Numbered from the stretch's first letter, positions 7,622-15,640 are shown. The stretch: DNA of 15,965 nt from UBA4207 sp964352405 (GCA_964352405.1 CAYGRY010000062.1:1-15965), one strand, 5' to 3'. Notes: generated by a model from the sequence alone, not told the origin. Program-made: numbers and translations.

Positions 7622-10600
7622 ATGGCAAGAAGTGCTAAGAAACAAAAGTACGTAGATGAAAATCAAATCGATATGGCCTTAGAGACCAAACGCGATTTTA
7701 ACCCGTACTGGCGCTCCTCCCTTTTTAGTGATGTTTATCTTAAAAATGATGTACCAAGAAAATATAAAAACTTTTGGGATCATGACGAAATTTCAGACGA
7801 AACTAGTGGTTATCGCGCCTTCTATGAAGGGTTTTTGAATCTTTGTCATGAACTAGATCATGAAAGTTTCGATAATTGGAAAGAAGCGGATACTGTTAAG
7901 AATTGGATTCTACCAATAATGACTCTACTTGGTTGGGAAAATAACTCAGAAGGTCGTCAAAATTCATGTATGGATAATGAGTCCTTTACTGTTTTAGTAA
8001 ATGGAAAGAAACAAACATATCGTCCAGACCTTGTGTATTTCGATAAACCTACCCATAAAACATATACACAAAAAGAAAAAGAGTTTGAAAAGAAGTTAAA
8101 TGAAGTACGAGATCCAAGAACAGGCGCTAAGATTGTAGTTGAAGCAAAGTACTGGAATAGACTTGCTCAATCATCAAATGATAAGAAACGAATTACCAGT
8201 GATGAAGACTCTGCAAGTGGGTTAGGCGCTGAACTTCAAACGCTAAAGTACATGGATATTTTTAACCATGACTTTGGCATTTTGAGTGATGGAAAAACTT
8301 GGAGATTGTTTCATAAAGAACTTTCACAAGGCATGGACAGAAGAAGCTATGATTTTGATCTAGGACGCCTTAGAGAACTTGCATTAGATAACTTAAATGC
8401 TGAAAGTGAGGCGAAATATAGTAGCTATGCTAAGTACTTTTATTACTTTTTTGCGAAGCAGTCGCTAGTTAAAGAAGATACTTCGAGCAACGTCCCATTT
8501 GTTTATGAAGTCTTTGATTATAGTAAAAAATATGCTCATTCAATTGAAGAAGACTTAAAGAAGCGCTTTATTGTTACAATGGGTGTCGCTTGTAATGCTT
8601 TAAAAAATAGCTGCGATGATCAAGGTGAAGAAGCTGATCTTGAGATGATTAGAAATGTAGCTGAAAGTCATCTTTTTCAGATCCTATTTGTAAAGTCTTG
8701 TGAAGTAAGACATATACTTCCAATTAAGTCTGGCAATTATATTAAGGTTTCGCTGCATGAAGTAATCGAATCACTTGATGTAATGAGGTTTGATCCAGAC
8801 AAAGACTGGGATGATTACTTAGTTGAGTTCATGTACGGTCAAACCTTTGGTGGTAAGGACTTTTCATACGATGGATATGAAATCTTCAATCGCTTTATAA
8901 ACCTTTACGAAGTGATTCACGACGGAACCTCAAAGAAATATGATTATGGCTTTGAGATTGAAGGATTTAAAGAGTCGATCTTCTCAAAAAACGAATGGAA
9001 ATTTGCTAAAAAACATAAAATTAATAACAGAGATATGATTCAAATCTTATTTATGTTGAATTTTATTGAAGCAAATTTTTCAGGTCGAAAGTATCAGCAA
9101 ATCCCATATAGCTATTTCACTCCAAGACAACTTGGATCAATTTATGAAAGCTTTCTAGAGTATCGTCTTGAGCAAGCTGACTGCGATATGGTTTTTCAAA
9201 AAGGTAAGTGGAGCAAGGCGAATTTAAAGTCGGATAAAGTTAAATCTCTAAAGTTGGTCGATTCTCATATTGTAAAAGAAGATGAGTTGTTTTTCTCTCC
9301 AGATAATAAAGATCGAAAAATGACTGGTAGTTACTATACTCCGGATTATATTGTTAAATACATTGTTCAAAGCACTCTTGGACCACTTGTTGAAAATAGA
9401 ACATCTAAAGAAATCTTAGATCTTAAAGTTTGTGATCCAGCTATGGGGTCAGGGCATTTCTTAGCTGGAGCCTTAGATTTTCTAGTAGAAGAATATCGTA
9501 AGAAGTGGAGTGAAGAAAACTTGGATGATTTATCTGAGCCTTTGGAGGTAACTTCTAGAAGGGTTTTAGATGCGTGTCTTTATGGGGTCGATATAAATAG
9601 TCGAGCAGTTAAACTTGCAAATATGACTTTATGGCTCGTGTCTGCTTTCTCAGGAAAAAAGCTAGAGCGATTAAGCGATCAGCTTAAATGTGGTAATAGC
9701 GTTATAGATGATAAAAATTTTACAAGTAATTCTTTTAACTGGCAAAAACAGTTTCCGAATGTGTTTATGGAGGATGGTTTTGATGCAATTATAGGTAATC
9801 CTCCATATGGTGCAAATATTGATAAGTTTATAAATTATTTCAAAGAAAAATTCCAAGACTCCATCGGTAAATATGTAGAGATTTATAAAATATTTCTTGT
9901 AACAAGCATAGGCTTACTGAGAAGTGGTGGAAAATTAGGAATGATCACTCCTAATACATTTATCGCACAACCTAGATATTCTGACATAAGAAAGTTTTTA
10001 CTTCAATTCAATATAGAGCAAGTTATCAACCTTGGGGACAATGTATTTTCTGAGGCAGTCGTGCCGACTGCGATTGTCTGTCTTTCAAATGATACCTTTG
10101 GGAATAAATTTAATTTTATTGATGCCCAAGTTGATAATAAATTTATTGGCGATATAAGAGAAGGGATTTTGGAGGAAATTAATTTTGAAGATATTCTTTC
10201 AACTAAAGATTTTAGCTTTAAGCCTAAGTATGTACTGAAGTCTAATGAGCTATTTTTAGAAGATGTATTTGTTTTAAAAGATGGAGGAATTCAACACCAT
10301 AGGAGCGGAATTGGGTTGAAGAATAAAGGTGGAAATAATCTTAGGGACAGAATTTATAGTAATGATTCAAAAAAGTTTAAGAATGTAAAGAAAGTATGGT
10401 ATGGAAAATTACTTAAGCCTTATTCCTTGGAAGAGGATACGGATGAATTTTTTAATTTAGATTTTAAGAAATGTCTAAAATCTAACGAAAGTGTCAGCTT
10501 TTCGAAAGAAGCATTTTCTATTGCTGAGAAAATTCTTTGGAGACAAACAGCATCTCATCTTGTCGCAACCATTGATACAACAGGCGCATGGTTTAGAAAT

Positions 10601-10942
10601 ACGATTCAATGTGGTTGGATTAGAGATGAATATAAAAGTAAGCTGGAGCTTAAATATATATTAGCTCTTTTTAATTCAAATTATTTCAAATACCTTTATG
10701 GAAAAATTGTCAGTGAATCTTCTGGTAAAGTATTCCCTCAAGTAAAGTTAACTTACTTGAGACAACTTCCAATTAAAATGATTCCTAAAAATGAACAAAA
10801 GGTTTTCGTTAAGCTTGTAGATAAGCTATTAAACGGTCGTGCAGATATTATTGACGATGATGTATTAAATGAAATTAATAATTTAGTTTGCAAACTATAC
10901 AATATTGAGGATGAGAGTTTTTTGAAAAATATAGCTGCTTAG
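7622..10942 (+). CDS. Type IIG restriction-modification enzyme (Eco57I-like, N6-adenine)
   Basis: This 1106-aa chain carries cleavage, methylation and specificity parts in one polypeptide. The N-terminal nuclease shows RPDLVYF (134-140, D136) and VVEAK (172-176, E174 and K176), a PD-(D/E)XK site, then a Gln-containing helix ELQTLKYM (204-211). A helical linker spans about 300-560. The methyltransferase core has motif X GSYYTP (569-574), motif I DPAMGSGHFL (605-614) and motif IV NPPY (726-729), the gamma-class N6-adenine signature. The last 350 residues resemble a TaqI/Eco57I-type target-recognition domain and look more AT-rich by eye than the front of the gene, as expected for an exchangeable region. 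Start: ATG with AGGAAGG (7609-7615) six bases upstream. The recognition site cannot be read from sequence. BREX PglX is a relative but lacks the N-terminal nuclease. The stop is one base from the stop of the convergent ASCH gene. Confidence 0.93.
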   Translation: MARSAKKQKYVDENQIDMALETKRDFNPYWRSSLFSDVYLKNDVPRKYKNFWDHDEISDETSGYRAFYEGFLNLCHELDHESFDNWKEADTVKNWILPIMTLLGWENNSEGRQNSCMDNESFTVLVNGKKQTYRPDLVYFDKPTHKTYTQKEKEFEKKLNEVRDPRTGAKIVVEAKYWNRLAQSSNDKKRITSDEDSASGLGAELQTLKYMDIFNHDFGILSDGKTWRLFHKELSQGMDRRSYDFDLGRLRELALDNLNAESEAKYSSYAKYFYYFFAKQSLVKEDTSSNVPFVYEVFDYSKKYAHSIEEDLKKRFIVTMGVACNALKNSCDDQGEEADLEMIRNVAESHLFQILFVKSCEVRHILPIKSGNYIKVSLHEVIESLDVMRFDPDKDWDDYLVEFMYGQTFGGKDFSYDGYEIFNRFINLYEVIHDGTSKKYDYGFEIEGFKESIFSKNEWKFAKKHKINNRDMIQILFMLNFIEANFSGRKYQQIPYSYFTPRQLGSIYESFLEYRLEQADCDMVFQKGKWSKANLKSDKVKSLKLVDSHIVKEDELFFSPDNKDRKMTGSYYTPDYIVKYIVQSTLGPLVENRTSKEILDLKVCDPAMGSGHFLAGALDFLVEEYRKKWSEENLDDLSEPLEVTSRRVLDACLYGVDINSRAVKLANMTLWLVSAFSGKKLERLSDQLKCGNSVIDDKNFTSNSFNWQKQFPNVFMEDGFDAIIGNPPYGANIDKFINYFKEKFQDSIGKYVEIYKIFLVTSIGLLRSGGKLGMITPNTFIAQPRYSDIRKFLLQFNIEQVINLGDNVFSEAVVPTAIVCLSNDTFGNKFNFIDAQVDNKFIGDIREGILEEINFEDILSTKDFSFKPKYVLKSNELFLEDVFVLKDGGIQHHRSGIGLKNKGGNNLRDRIYSNDSKKFKNVKKVWYGKLLKPYSLEEDTDEFFNLDFKKCLKSNESVSFSKEAFSIAEKILWRQTASHLVATIDTTGAWFRNTIQCGWIRDEYKSKLELKYILALFNSNYFKYLYGKIVSESSGKVFPQVKLTYLRQLPIKMIPKNEQKVFVKLVDKLLNGRADIIDDDVLNEINNLVCKLYNIEDESFLKNIAA

Positions 10943-10943
10943 C

Positions 10944-11342
10944 TTAAAGTAAAATATTTTTCGTAAACTTAATCCCTTTTCTTGAAGGAGCTTTTTTAGA
11001 AGAAGCTAGTATTTTTGTAATTTCAATTTTCCAGCCCCACTTATTCATTTCATCCCAAGCCCAAGGAGAGTCTGGCGTAACTAAATGCTTATCTTTATCA
11101 TCGTAGAAGCTTTTCTTAGATTTATACTGAAAGCAATCAGTAAACTTAATAATCGCAACAACTCTCGCTTTAAACTTACCCTGCTTGCCAGGCGTTTCAA
11201 TCATAGCCATTTCTACATTTAGATATTTCTCTGGAATCGGGTATGTTCTAGTTTCAATAGTTTTCTTTCCAGATAAAATATCTTGCGAAATAGGCCATTG
11301 AATATTGATCCCAGTATAAGTCTTCTTAGACATGGATTTCAT
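10944..11342 (-). CDS. ASCH-domain (PUA-like) protein
   Basis: This 132-aa protein carries the ASCH hallmark GKKTIETR (25-32), inside GINIQWPISQDILSGKKT, with a conserved YPIP after it and a WAWDEMNKWGW segment (94-104). ASCH domains share the PUA-like fold and bind RNA or modified nucleic acids; some have nuclease or amidohydrolase activity. The charged C-terminal tail (APSRKGIKFTKN) could contact nucleic acid. The start overlaps the end of the radical SAM gene by 17 bases, so translation is probably coupled. A second in-frame ATG three codons later (11333) is also possible, as neither start has a well-spaced ribosome binding site. The conserved pairing with the radical SAM protein suggests a joint role in recognising or repairing an altered nucleotide, which is inference. 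Confidence 0.88.
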   Translation of the reverse strand: MKSMSKKTYTGINIQWPISQDILSGKKTIETRTYPIPEKYLNVEMAMIETPGKQGKFKARVVAIIKFTDCFQYKSKKSFYDDKDKHLVTPDSPWAWDEMNKWGWKIEITKILASSKKAPSRKGIKFTKNILL

Positions 11343-12702
11343 TTTCCTGACTTGTTTTTTTATCTAGTTTTGTATGGAGTGTAGATTCAATTACAGGCTT
11401 TAAGTTCTTGTGCGAAGTATGCTTCATTCTAGTATCCCATCTGATATCTCTTGATGTTTTCACATTATCAAAAGCCTGAACTCTATTAATAGCATTACAA
11501 CAGTCTTTTTTGTTGCTCCATAAGTCTTGATCACTCCAAAATTGGCCTTCACCATTACCAATGTAGCATGTCGTAAATTGAATACCATTTTGAATACATT
11601 TGGCATGAATTCGCTCATAATACGCTCTAATTTCTTTTTCACTATAGTGGAAATCTCTGGCACTCTTTCTTTCATCTTGTTTATAGAATTCGCGAAGACT
11701 TCTACCAGATGCTTTTTCAATTTGATTGAGAGAAAAGCTTGAAAGGCGAACCATTCCAGTAAGAATTGATTGAACACCGTAAGATGCAATTTCATCGACC
11801 ATTTCAAAGCTAGAAAAGTTAAATGGCTCAGGCATGGTTTTCACGTCAAAGTCAGGATCTGTGAAATAGCCATCAGCATAAATAGGAAAGAAAGGGTTCA
11901 TGCGAACAGTTGTCCAAAAACCATTTCTTACAAGCTTTTGAAGGGCCTTTAGACGTCTTTTGGCCGAAGGCGTTCCCGGTTCTATTAGTTTGTTCATTTC
12001 ATCGTTGGTTGAAGCGATACTCATCTGAATTGAACATAGATCTGGATCCATGAGATCAATATACTTATCGTTGGCCACAAGATCTGAACGAGTAAAGATT
12101 ATGTAAGGATAGTTATAGTGCTTTAGAATCTTAAGTAGTTCCTGAGTTACTTTATACTTACTATCCATTCCCATAAATGAGTCAGACATTGAACCAATTC
12201 TGATCGGCACGCGCATTTCTAATACTTCACGCCATTTAGATTTTTTATCTGTTTCAAAGACGGTGCAGAATACCTTCCATATTTCTGTGATATCGACTGG
12301 AAATGGAAAAGGCTTATTCCAATAGCCATGCACAGTTAGCTCTGCCTTAGCGTAGCAATAAACACAGTCGTGCACACACCCTCTGCCATAGGTATCTACC
12401 TCAAAAGCATATAAACATTGCTGACATGTCGAGTGGCTGTTAACAAGCTTAAAAGGCGTATTGAAGACAATTCCACCTCTTGGTTGCTCATGACCAAAAC
12501 GAAGTTCAAGATCACGGTAGATGTTGAAATCGTAATCACATTGGTAATTAGATAGAGCTTTTAGCTTCTCAGCTTTAGCAAAAATAGCATCACTCTTAGG
12601 AGTAGCGATGACATCATTTTTGATTTGTTCATCAAAATCAGCTTTAGACATAAGCGGTATAGGCATTACATTACTAGTGATGTTTTGAATTTGTGTTGTC
12701 AT
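11326..12702 (-). CDS. Radical SAM protein, spore photoproduct lyase (SplB/COG1533) type
   Basis: This 458-aa protein contains the radical SAM cluster motif C-x3-C-x2-C (C109, C113, C116 in GRGCVHDCVYCYAK), which holds the 4Fe-4S cluster that cleaves S-adenosylmethionine. An extra Cys pair (C93, C96) precedes it. The following text (IRIGSMSDSFMGMD, IIFTRSDLV, IQMSIAST, IEPGTPSAKRRLKAL) matches the SPL-like branch of COG1533, a group that includes DNA photoproduct lyases and many uncharacterised members. Start: ATG at 12702 with GGAG six bases upstream, inside the coding end of the RHH gene (29-base overlap). A longer frame opens nine codons earlier but lacks such a site. It is the middle gene of the RHH-radical SAM-ASCH operon. 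The substrate is unknown; spore formation is not implied by this family alone. Confidence 0.93.
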   Translation of the reverse strand: MTTQIQNITSNVMPIPLMSKADFDEQIKNDVIATPKSDAIFAKAEKLKALSNYQCDYDFNIYRDLELRFGHEQPRGGIVFNTPFKLVNSHSTCQQCLYAFEVDTYGRGCVHDCVYCYAKAELTVHGYWNKPFPFPVDITEIWKVFCTVFETDKKSKWREVLEMRVPIRIGSMSDSFMGMDSKYKVTQELLKILKHYNYPYIIFTRSDLVANDKYIDLMDPDLCSIQMSIASTNDEMNKLIEPGTPSAKRRLKALQKLVRNGFWTTVRMNPFFPIYADGYFTDPDFDVKTMPEPFNFSSFEMVDEIASYGVQSILTGMVRLSSFSLNQIEKASGRSLREFYKQDERKSARDFHYSEKEIRAYYERIHAKCIQNGIQFTTCYIGNGEGQFWSDQDLWSNKKDCCNAINRVQAFDNVKTSRDIRWDTRMKHTSHKNLKPVIESTLHTKLDKKTSQENEIHV

Positions 12703-12883
12703 GGCGATCTCCAGCTTTTGAATTATCAAATGCTATTAAGTTGATCTTTGGTTCTTTTATAAATTGATTGATGGCAAGTCTCGCAAGGCTTGAGAAGTCG
12801 AGGAAAGGATTGAGTCTTAAGAACTCGTTGATATCCTCTTCTTCTTTTTGCGAGAATCTGACTGCTTTTGGCTTTGATGTCAT
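12674..12883 (-). CDS. Ribbon-helix-helix (CopG/Arc-like) regulator
   Basis: This is a 69-aa protein from ATG at 12883. Residues KPKAVRFSQKEEEDINEF form the expected basic beta-strand (KAVRFS) and first helix of a ribbon-helix-helix domain, followed by FLDFSSLARLAINQFIKE as the second helix. The C-terminal 20 residues are polar and probably disordered. RHH dimers bind short tandem operator sites and usually repress their own operon. The radical SAM gene starts inside its last 29 bases, so the two are tightly linked. No ribosome binding site precedes the ATG; a TTG two codons upstream (12889) is also open but likewise lacks one. It could be read as an antitoxin, but no toxin is adjacent, so autorepressor of the repair-like operon is more likely. 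Confidence 0.82.
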   Translation of the reverse strand: MTSKPKAVRFSQKEEEDINEFLRLNPFLDFSSLARLAINQFIKEPKINLIAFDNSKAGDRHDNTNSKHH

Positions 12884-12884
12884 G

Positions 12885-12899
12885 TACAACTAGATACAA
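12885..12899. promoter_or_regulatory. Tandem TTGTA sites, candidate RHH operator
   Basis: On the minus strand TTGTA occurs twice (12899-12895 and 12889-12885), exactly ten bases apart, so both copies face the same side of the helix. They lie between the predicted -10 box and the start codon of the RHH gene. Tandem short sites at about one helical turn are the usual binding pattern of RHH dimers, so autorepression is plausible. Confidence 0.35.
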
Positions 12900-12920
12900 T
12901 TACCCGAACGGAAACGTCAA
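12891..12920 (-). promoter_or_regulatory. Candidate promoter of the RHH operon, possibly leaderless
   Basis: On the minus strand TTGACG (12920-12915) matches the -35 consensus in five of six bases. TATCTA (12896-12891) is a weak -10 after an 18-base spacer. The predicted start of transcription is within a base or two of the ATG at 12883, which agrees with the absence of a ribosome binding site. Confidence 0.35.
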
Positions 12921-13036
12921 ACTCTGTGGTACATTGTTAGACGTGCAGGGTGTTAGAGTTCTTAATCTTCCAGTATGTTAGGTGTTTTTAATAGAAAGTT
13001 ATTTACCAAAGTGTCGATAAAACTATTTTAGAAGTA

Positions 13037-14212
13037 ATGATAAATAATTATCAAAAGTTTAAACGATTGGTCGCATTTATTTATCTAAAGAATGGGCAAA
13101 TTATGGCAATTGAAAACAAAACTTTATATGTACTAGGGGCCGGATTCTCAATGGGGAGTGATGCAGGAGCACCTTCTCAAGAAGCTTTAGTTGGGAAAAT
13201 ATTCGAGTTAAAAGATAGTGGAATATTTGAAGTTGAGGCAATTAAAAATTTTGAAAGATTTTTGTCTCGGTCTCTATGTATAGATAAAGGCAAATTTGCA
13301 AAAGTCACCTTAGAGGATATTTTTTCACCTTTAGATAGATGCATAATTGAAAACTGTTCTTTTAGAGATTTAGACAATAACGAGGTTCGTAGACTTAAAT
13401 CTGATATTAATTACTTAATTTCAAAAACATTAGATGAAATTTTGAAAAATAAAGAACCAAAATATATTAGAGATTTTGCTAAATTCATAGTGAGTCAGGC
13501 CTCAAAGAGAAAAAATGGAAAGTATAGAGGAAACGATCCTGTAAGTGTCATTAGCATGAATTGGGATATCTTGTTAGATAATGCTCTCAATAAAGCCCTT
13601 CAATCTTATTGTAATAATCCGAAAAAACCTTCTGTTGTAGACTATTGCTGTTATGTAAGTTCTTTTGAAGAAGATAATCATCTTATCAAGCCAGGTCTTG
13701 AAGCACTTGGAAGGGGTGGTTTTAACGTAAAGCTCCTTAAGCTTCATGGATCTTTAAATTGGCTAAATTGCCCAAGGTGTCGATGTTTATATATAGGCTT
13801 CAATAAAAAGATTGGCCTTTTGGAGTACGCAGAGAAAAAGCCATCTTGTCGACATTGCTCTAAAAATTATCCAGAGACGAATTCAAAGTTAATATCTAGC
13901 CTGGTGATGCCAACGTTTCTAAAGGACTTGAATTCTTCACAATTAAAACTAATTTGGAAAAATGCCGGCGTTGAATTTTCTGAAGCTTCGAAGATAGTAT
14001 TTATAGGATACTCTCTTCCATCTGCAGATTTTGAGTTAAGACAATTAATGTCTCGTATGATTCGTCAAAATGTTGAGATTCACGTTGTCGATTGGAAACA
14101 AAAAGACTCTCAAGATGCTATAAAAGAAAACTATGAGTACTTCTTTGGAAAAAGAAAGATTACATATAACTTTAATGGAGTTGAAGATTTTATAGATAAT
14201 GAGCTCAAGTAA
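13037..14212 (+). CDS. SIR2-family protein with sirtuin-type zinc module
   Basis: This 391-aa protein shows the NAD-binding glycine motif LYVLGAGFS (30-38), the N-x-D motif in SMNWD (N175, D177), and KLHGSLNW (235-242) with catalytic-type H237. A Cys cluster follows (C245, C248, C250 and C271, C274), resembling the zinc module of true sirtuins. FIGYSLPSAD (322-331) is the late NAD-pocket segment. The family includes deacylases and, in phage defence, NAD-hydrolysing effectors such as those of Thoeris and DSR. Here there is no fused sensor, ATPase or STAND domain, and only about 60 residues follow the last motif. ATG at 13037 has a poor ribosome binding site. ATG at 13103 (codon 23) places the glycine motif closer to the N-terminus, as is usual, and may be the real start. 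The neighbouring nuclease-like gene could be a partner; this is inference. Confidence 0.9.
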   Translation: MINNYQKFKRLVAFIYLKNGQIMAIENKTLYVLGAGFSMGSDAGAPSQEALVGKIFELKDSGIFEVEAIKNFERFLSRSLCIDKGKFAKVTLEDIFSPLDRCIIENCSFRDLDNNEVRRLKSDINYLISKTLDEILKNKEPKYIRDFAKFIVSQASKRKNGKYRGNDPVSVISMNWDILLDNALNKALQSYCNNPKKPSVVDYCCYVSSFEEDNHLIKPGLEALGRGGFNVKLLKLHGSLNWLNCPRCRCLYIGFNKKIGLLEYAEKKPSCRHCSKNYPETNSKLISSLVMPTFLKDLNSSQLKLIWKNAGVEFSEASKIVFIGYSLPSADFELRQLMSRMIRQNVEIHVVDWKQKDSQDAIKENYEYFFGKRKITYNFNGVEDFIDNELK

Positions 14213-14440
14213 GATAATATTTCTGCTAAGTGATACTTGTTTAACCGAAGTTATTTGATTTTGTGATTTAATACTTATGATAAGGGAGCTTTTTTCAAAT
14301 AGCTGTCGCACTAGTATCGAGAGGCTGGCCAATAAATGTCGGGAATCAGAGATTGATTTTTGCTACAGATAAATAGGGAAAGCCTACTGTCTAGTGGGTC
14401 ATGATAAGGAAAGACAAGTAGTTTTTAAGCAGGAGAGATG
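14213..14440. other. Intergenic region, 228 bases, no gene seen
   Basis: The stretch between the SIR2 gene and the nuclease-like gene holds no convincing coding frame on the plus strand. A minus-strand open frame that crosses it is antisense to the end of the SIR2 gene and lacks family features. No strong stem followed by a T-run is visible, and no clear promoter. Its length suggests that the two genes are expressed separately. Confidence 0.4.
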
Positions 14441-15640
14441 ATGTTCATTCTAAGTAAAGATTTGAATGATGAGTTTTTAGCAGCCCCCACTGCAGTAAGG
14501 TGCGTGATCCCAGGGAATGATCAGTCAGATCCATCGTTTCTAGTAAAAGCCGAGACACTACTTTTGAAATTCTTGGTAAACGGATGCAAGTTTAAAATCA
14601 GAATTGAGAAAAATAATACATCTGGTGAGATCTTGTACGGCATTCATATCGCGGATGACCCAAGTTCTCCAGCCTTTATTTGGTCATTAGTGGAAAATCA
14701 TAATGAGCTGCTTGCTCTTCAGAAGCTTTTCCAATCTAGGAGATGTAATATATTTCTATTTAATGAGGCTGCATTTAATCTTGCACGAGCTAAGATCGAA
14801 CTTGATATGGATGAGTTGACTGGTCCTGATTTCAAAGAATGTCATTTTATTAAGTCTAATACCGAAGAAGCAGCTAAGCTAGTCACCGAGTTGAATATTT
14901 TTGATTTCACAAGCAATCAGTTTAAATCCATTCTCAATCCTAAAAGCATTATAGAATGGACACATATAAAAACATTACTACCAAGACTAGGTGGGAATAA
15001 TGCAGTTCTAAGTTTGGATATACTAGATGAAGGAGGGCAACAAGAAATACTTGCTCATTGCTTAGCCGATGACCTTCTACTTAAGGGTATAGAAAGAAAT
15101 CCGAATGTGTTTGATGGGAGCGGATATAGAGAACTGACGGATCTATTTTTTAGTCACGAATATGGAAGTTTTTTAGTGGAGTCAAAAACATTAGCTGTTT
15201 TTGGCAAGAATGAGCTGCCCAATAGGTCAAAACTTAGAGATAGAACTTTAAAGAATATTGAAAAAGCGTTGAGACAACTTAGAGGAGCATCTAAAAATCT
15301 GAAACTAGGCAAGAAAGTTGAGAGCTTAAATGGAGAAGAAATAATCTACAATAAAGACAAGCCACAACATTGTATTGTTCTTGTTCCTGATCTATCCTTA
15401 CTGCATGAAGCAACACAATTAGGTGGAAAATTTGTAGCGTCTTTCTACGAAGAAAATAATGCCTTTTTGCACATTTTAGATATAAATGCACTTCTTCGCT
15501 CTATTCAGCATGCGGAAATATATTCCAAGAAGAGTGAGTCCGGATTACCCCTGATAGTGACATTTGACTACGCCTTACTTAAGAGATGGGAGCACGCCAT
15601 ATCGGCCCCGACTCCAAATATTGATGTAAAAATGATATGA
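14441..15640 (+). CDS. Unrecognised 399-aa protein with PD-(D/E)XK-like nuclease signature
   Basis: The first half (about 1-190) is a mixed alpha/beta region with no recognised motif. Counting from the upstream ATG (14438), residues 227-255 read like a restriction-endonuclease-fold core: SGYRELTDLFF with E232 and D235, then FLVESKTLAVF with E248 and K250. This gives the D...ExK arrangement. A basic helix follows (RDRTLKNIEKALRQLRGASK, including Q280), as is typical after the last catalytic residue. The C-terminal third has hydrophobic strands (HCIVLVPDLS, LPLIVTFDYALL). No membrane segment or signal peptide is present. ATG at 14441 is chosen because AGGAG (14431-14435) lies five bases upstream; the adjacent ATG at 14438 would be only two bases away. 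The family is not recognised. It could be a defence nuclease acting alone, a partner of the upstream SIR2 gene, or an inactive homologue. Confidence 0.8.
   Translation: MFILSKDLNDEFLAAPTAVRCVIPGNDQSDPSFLVKAETLLLKFLVNGCKFKIRIEKNNTSGEILYGIHIADDPSSPAFIWSLVENHNELLALQKLFQSRRCNIFLFNEAAFNLARAKIELDMDELTGPDFKECHFIKSNTEEAAKLVTELNIFDFTSNQFKSILNPKSIIEWTHIKTLLPRLGGNNAVLSLDILDEGGQQEILAHCLADDLLLKGIERNPNVFDGSGYRELTDLFFSHEYGSFLVESKTLAVFGKNELPNRSKLRDRTLKNIEKALRQLRGASKNLKLGKKVESLNGEEIIYNKDKPQHCIVLVPDLSLLHEATQLGGKFVASFYEENNAFLHILDINALLRSIQHAEIYSKKSESGLPLIVTFDYALLKRWEHAISAPTPNIDVKMI

Noticed and set aside
7622..10942. BREX PglX methyltransferase
   Set aside because: The chain carries its own N-terminal PD-(D/E)XK nuclease, and no other BREX gene is present.
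11460..11807. Minus-strand open frame inside the radical SAM gene
   Set aside because: It is in another frame of a gene whose family match is continuous, and has no recognisable motif.
12674..12883. Antitoxin of a toxin-antitoxin pair
   Set aside because: The RHH fold fits, but the adjacent gene is a radical SAM enzyme, not a recognisable toxin such as RelE or MazF.
14045..14332. Minus-strand 95-codon frame at the end of SIR2
   Set aside because: Mostly antisense to the SIR2 C-terminus, with no convincing ribosome binding site or family features.
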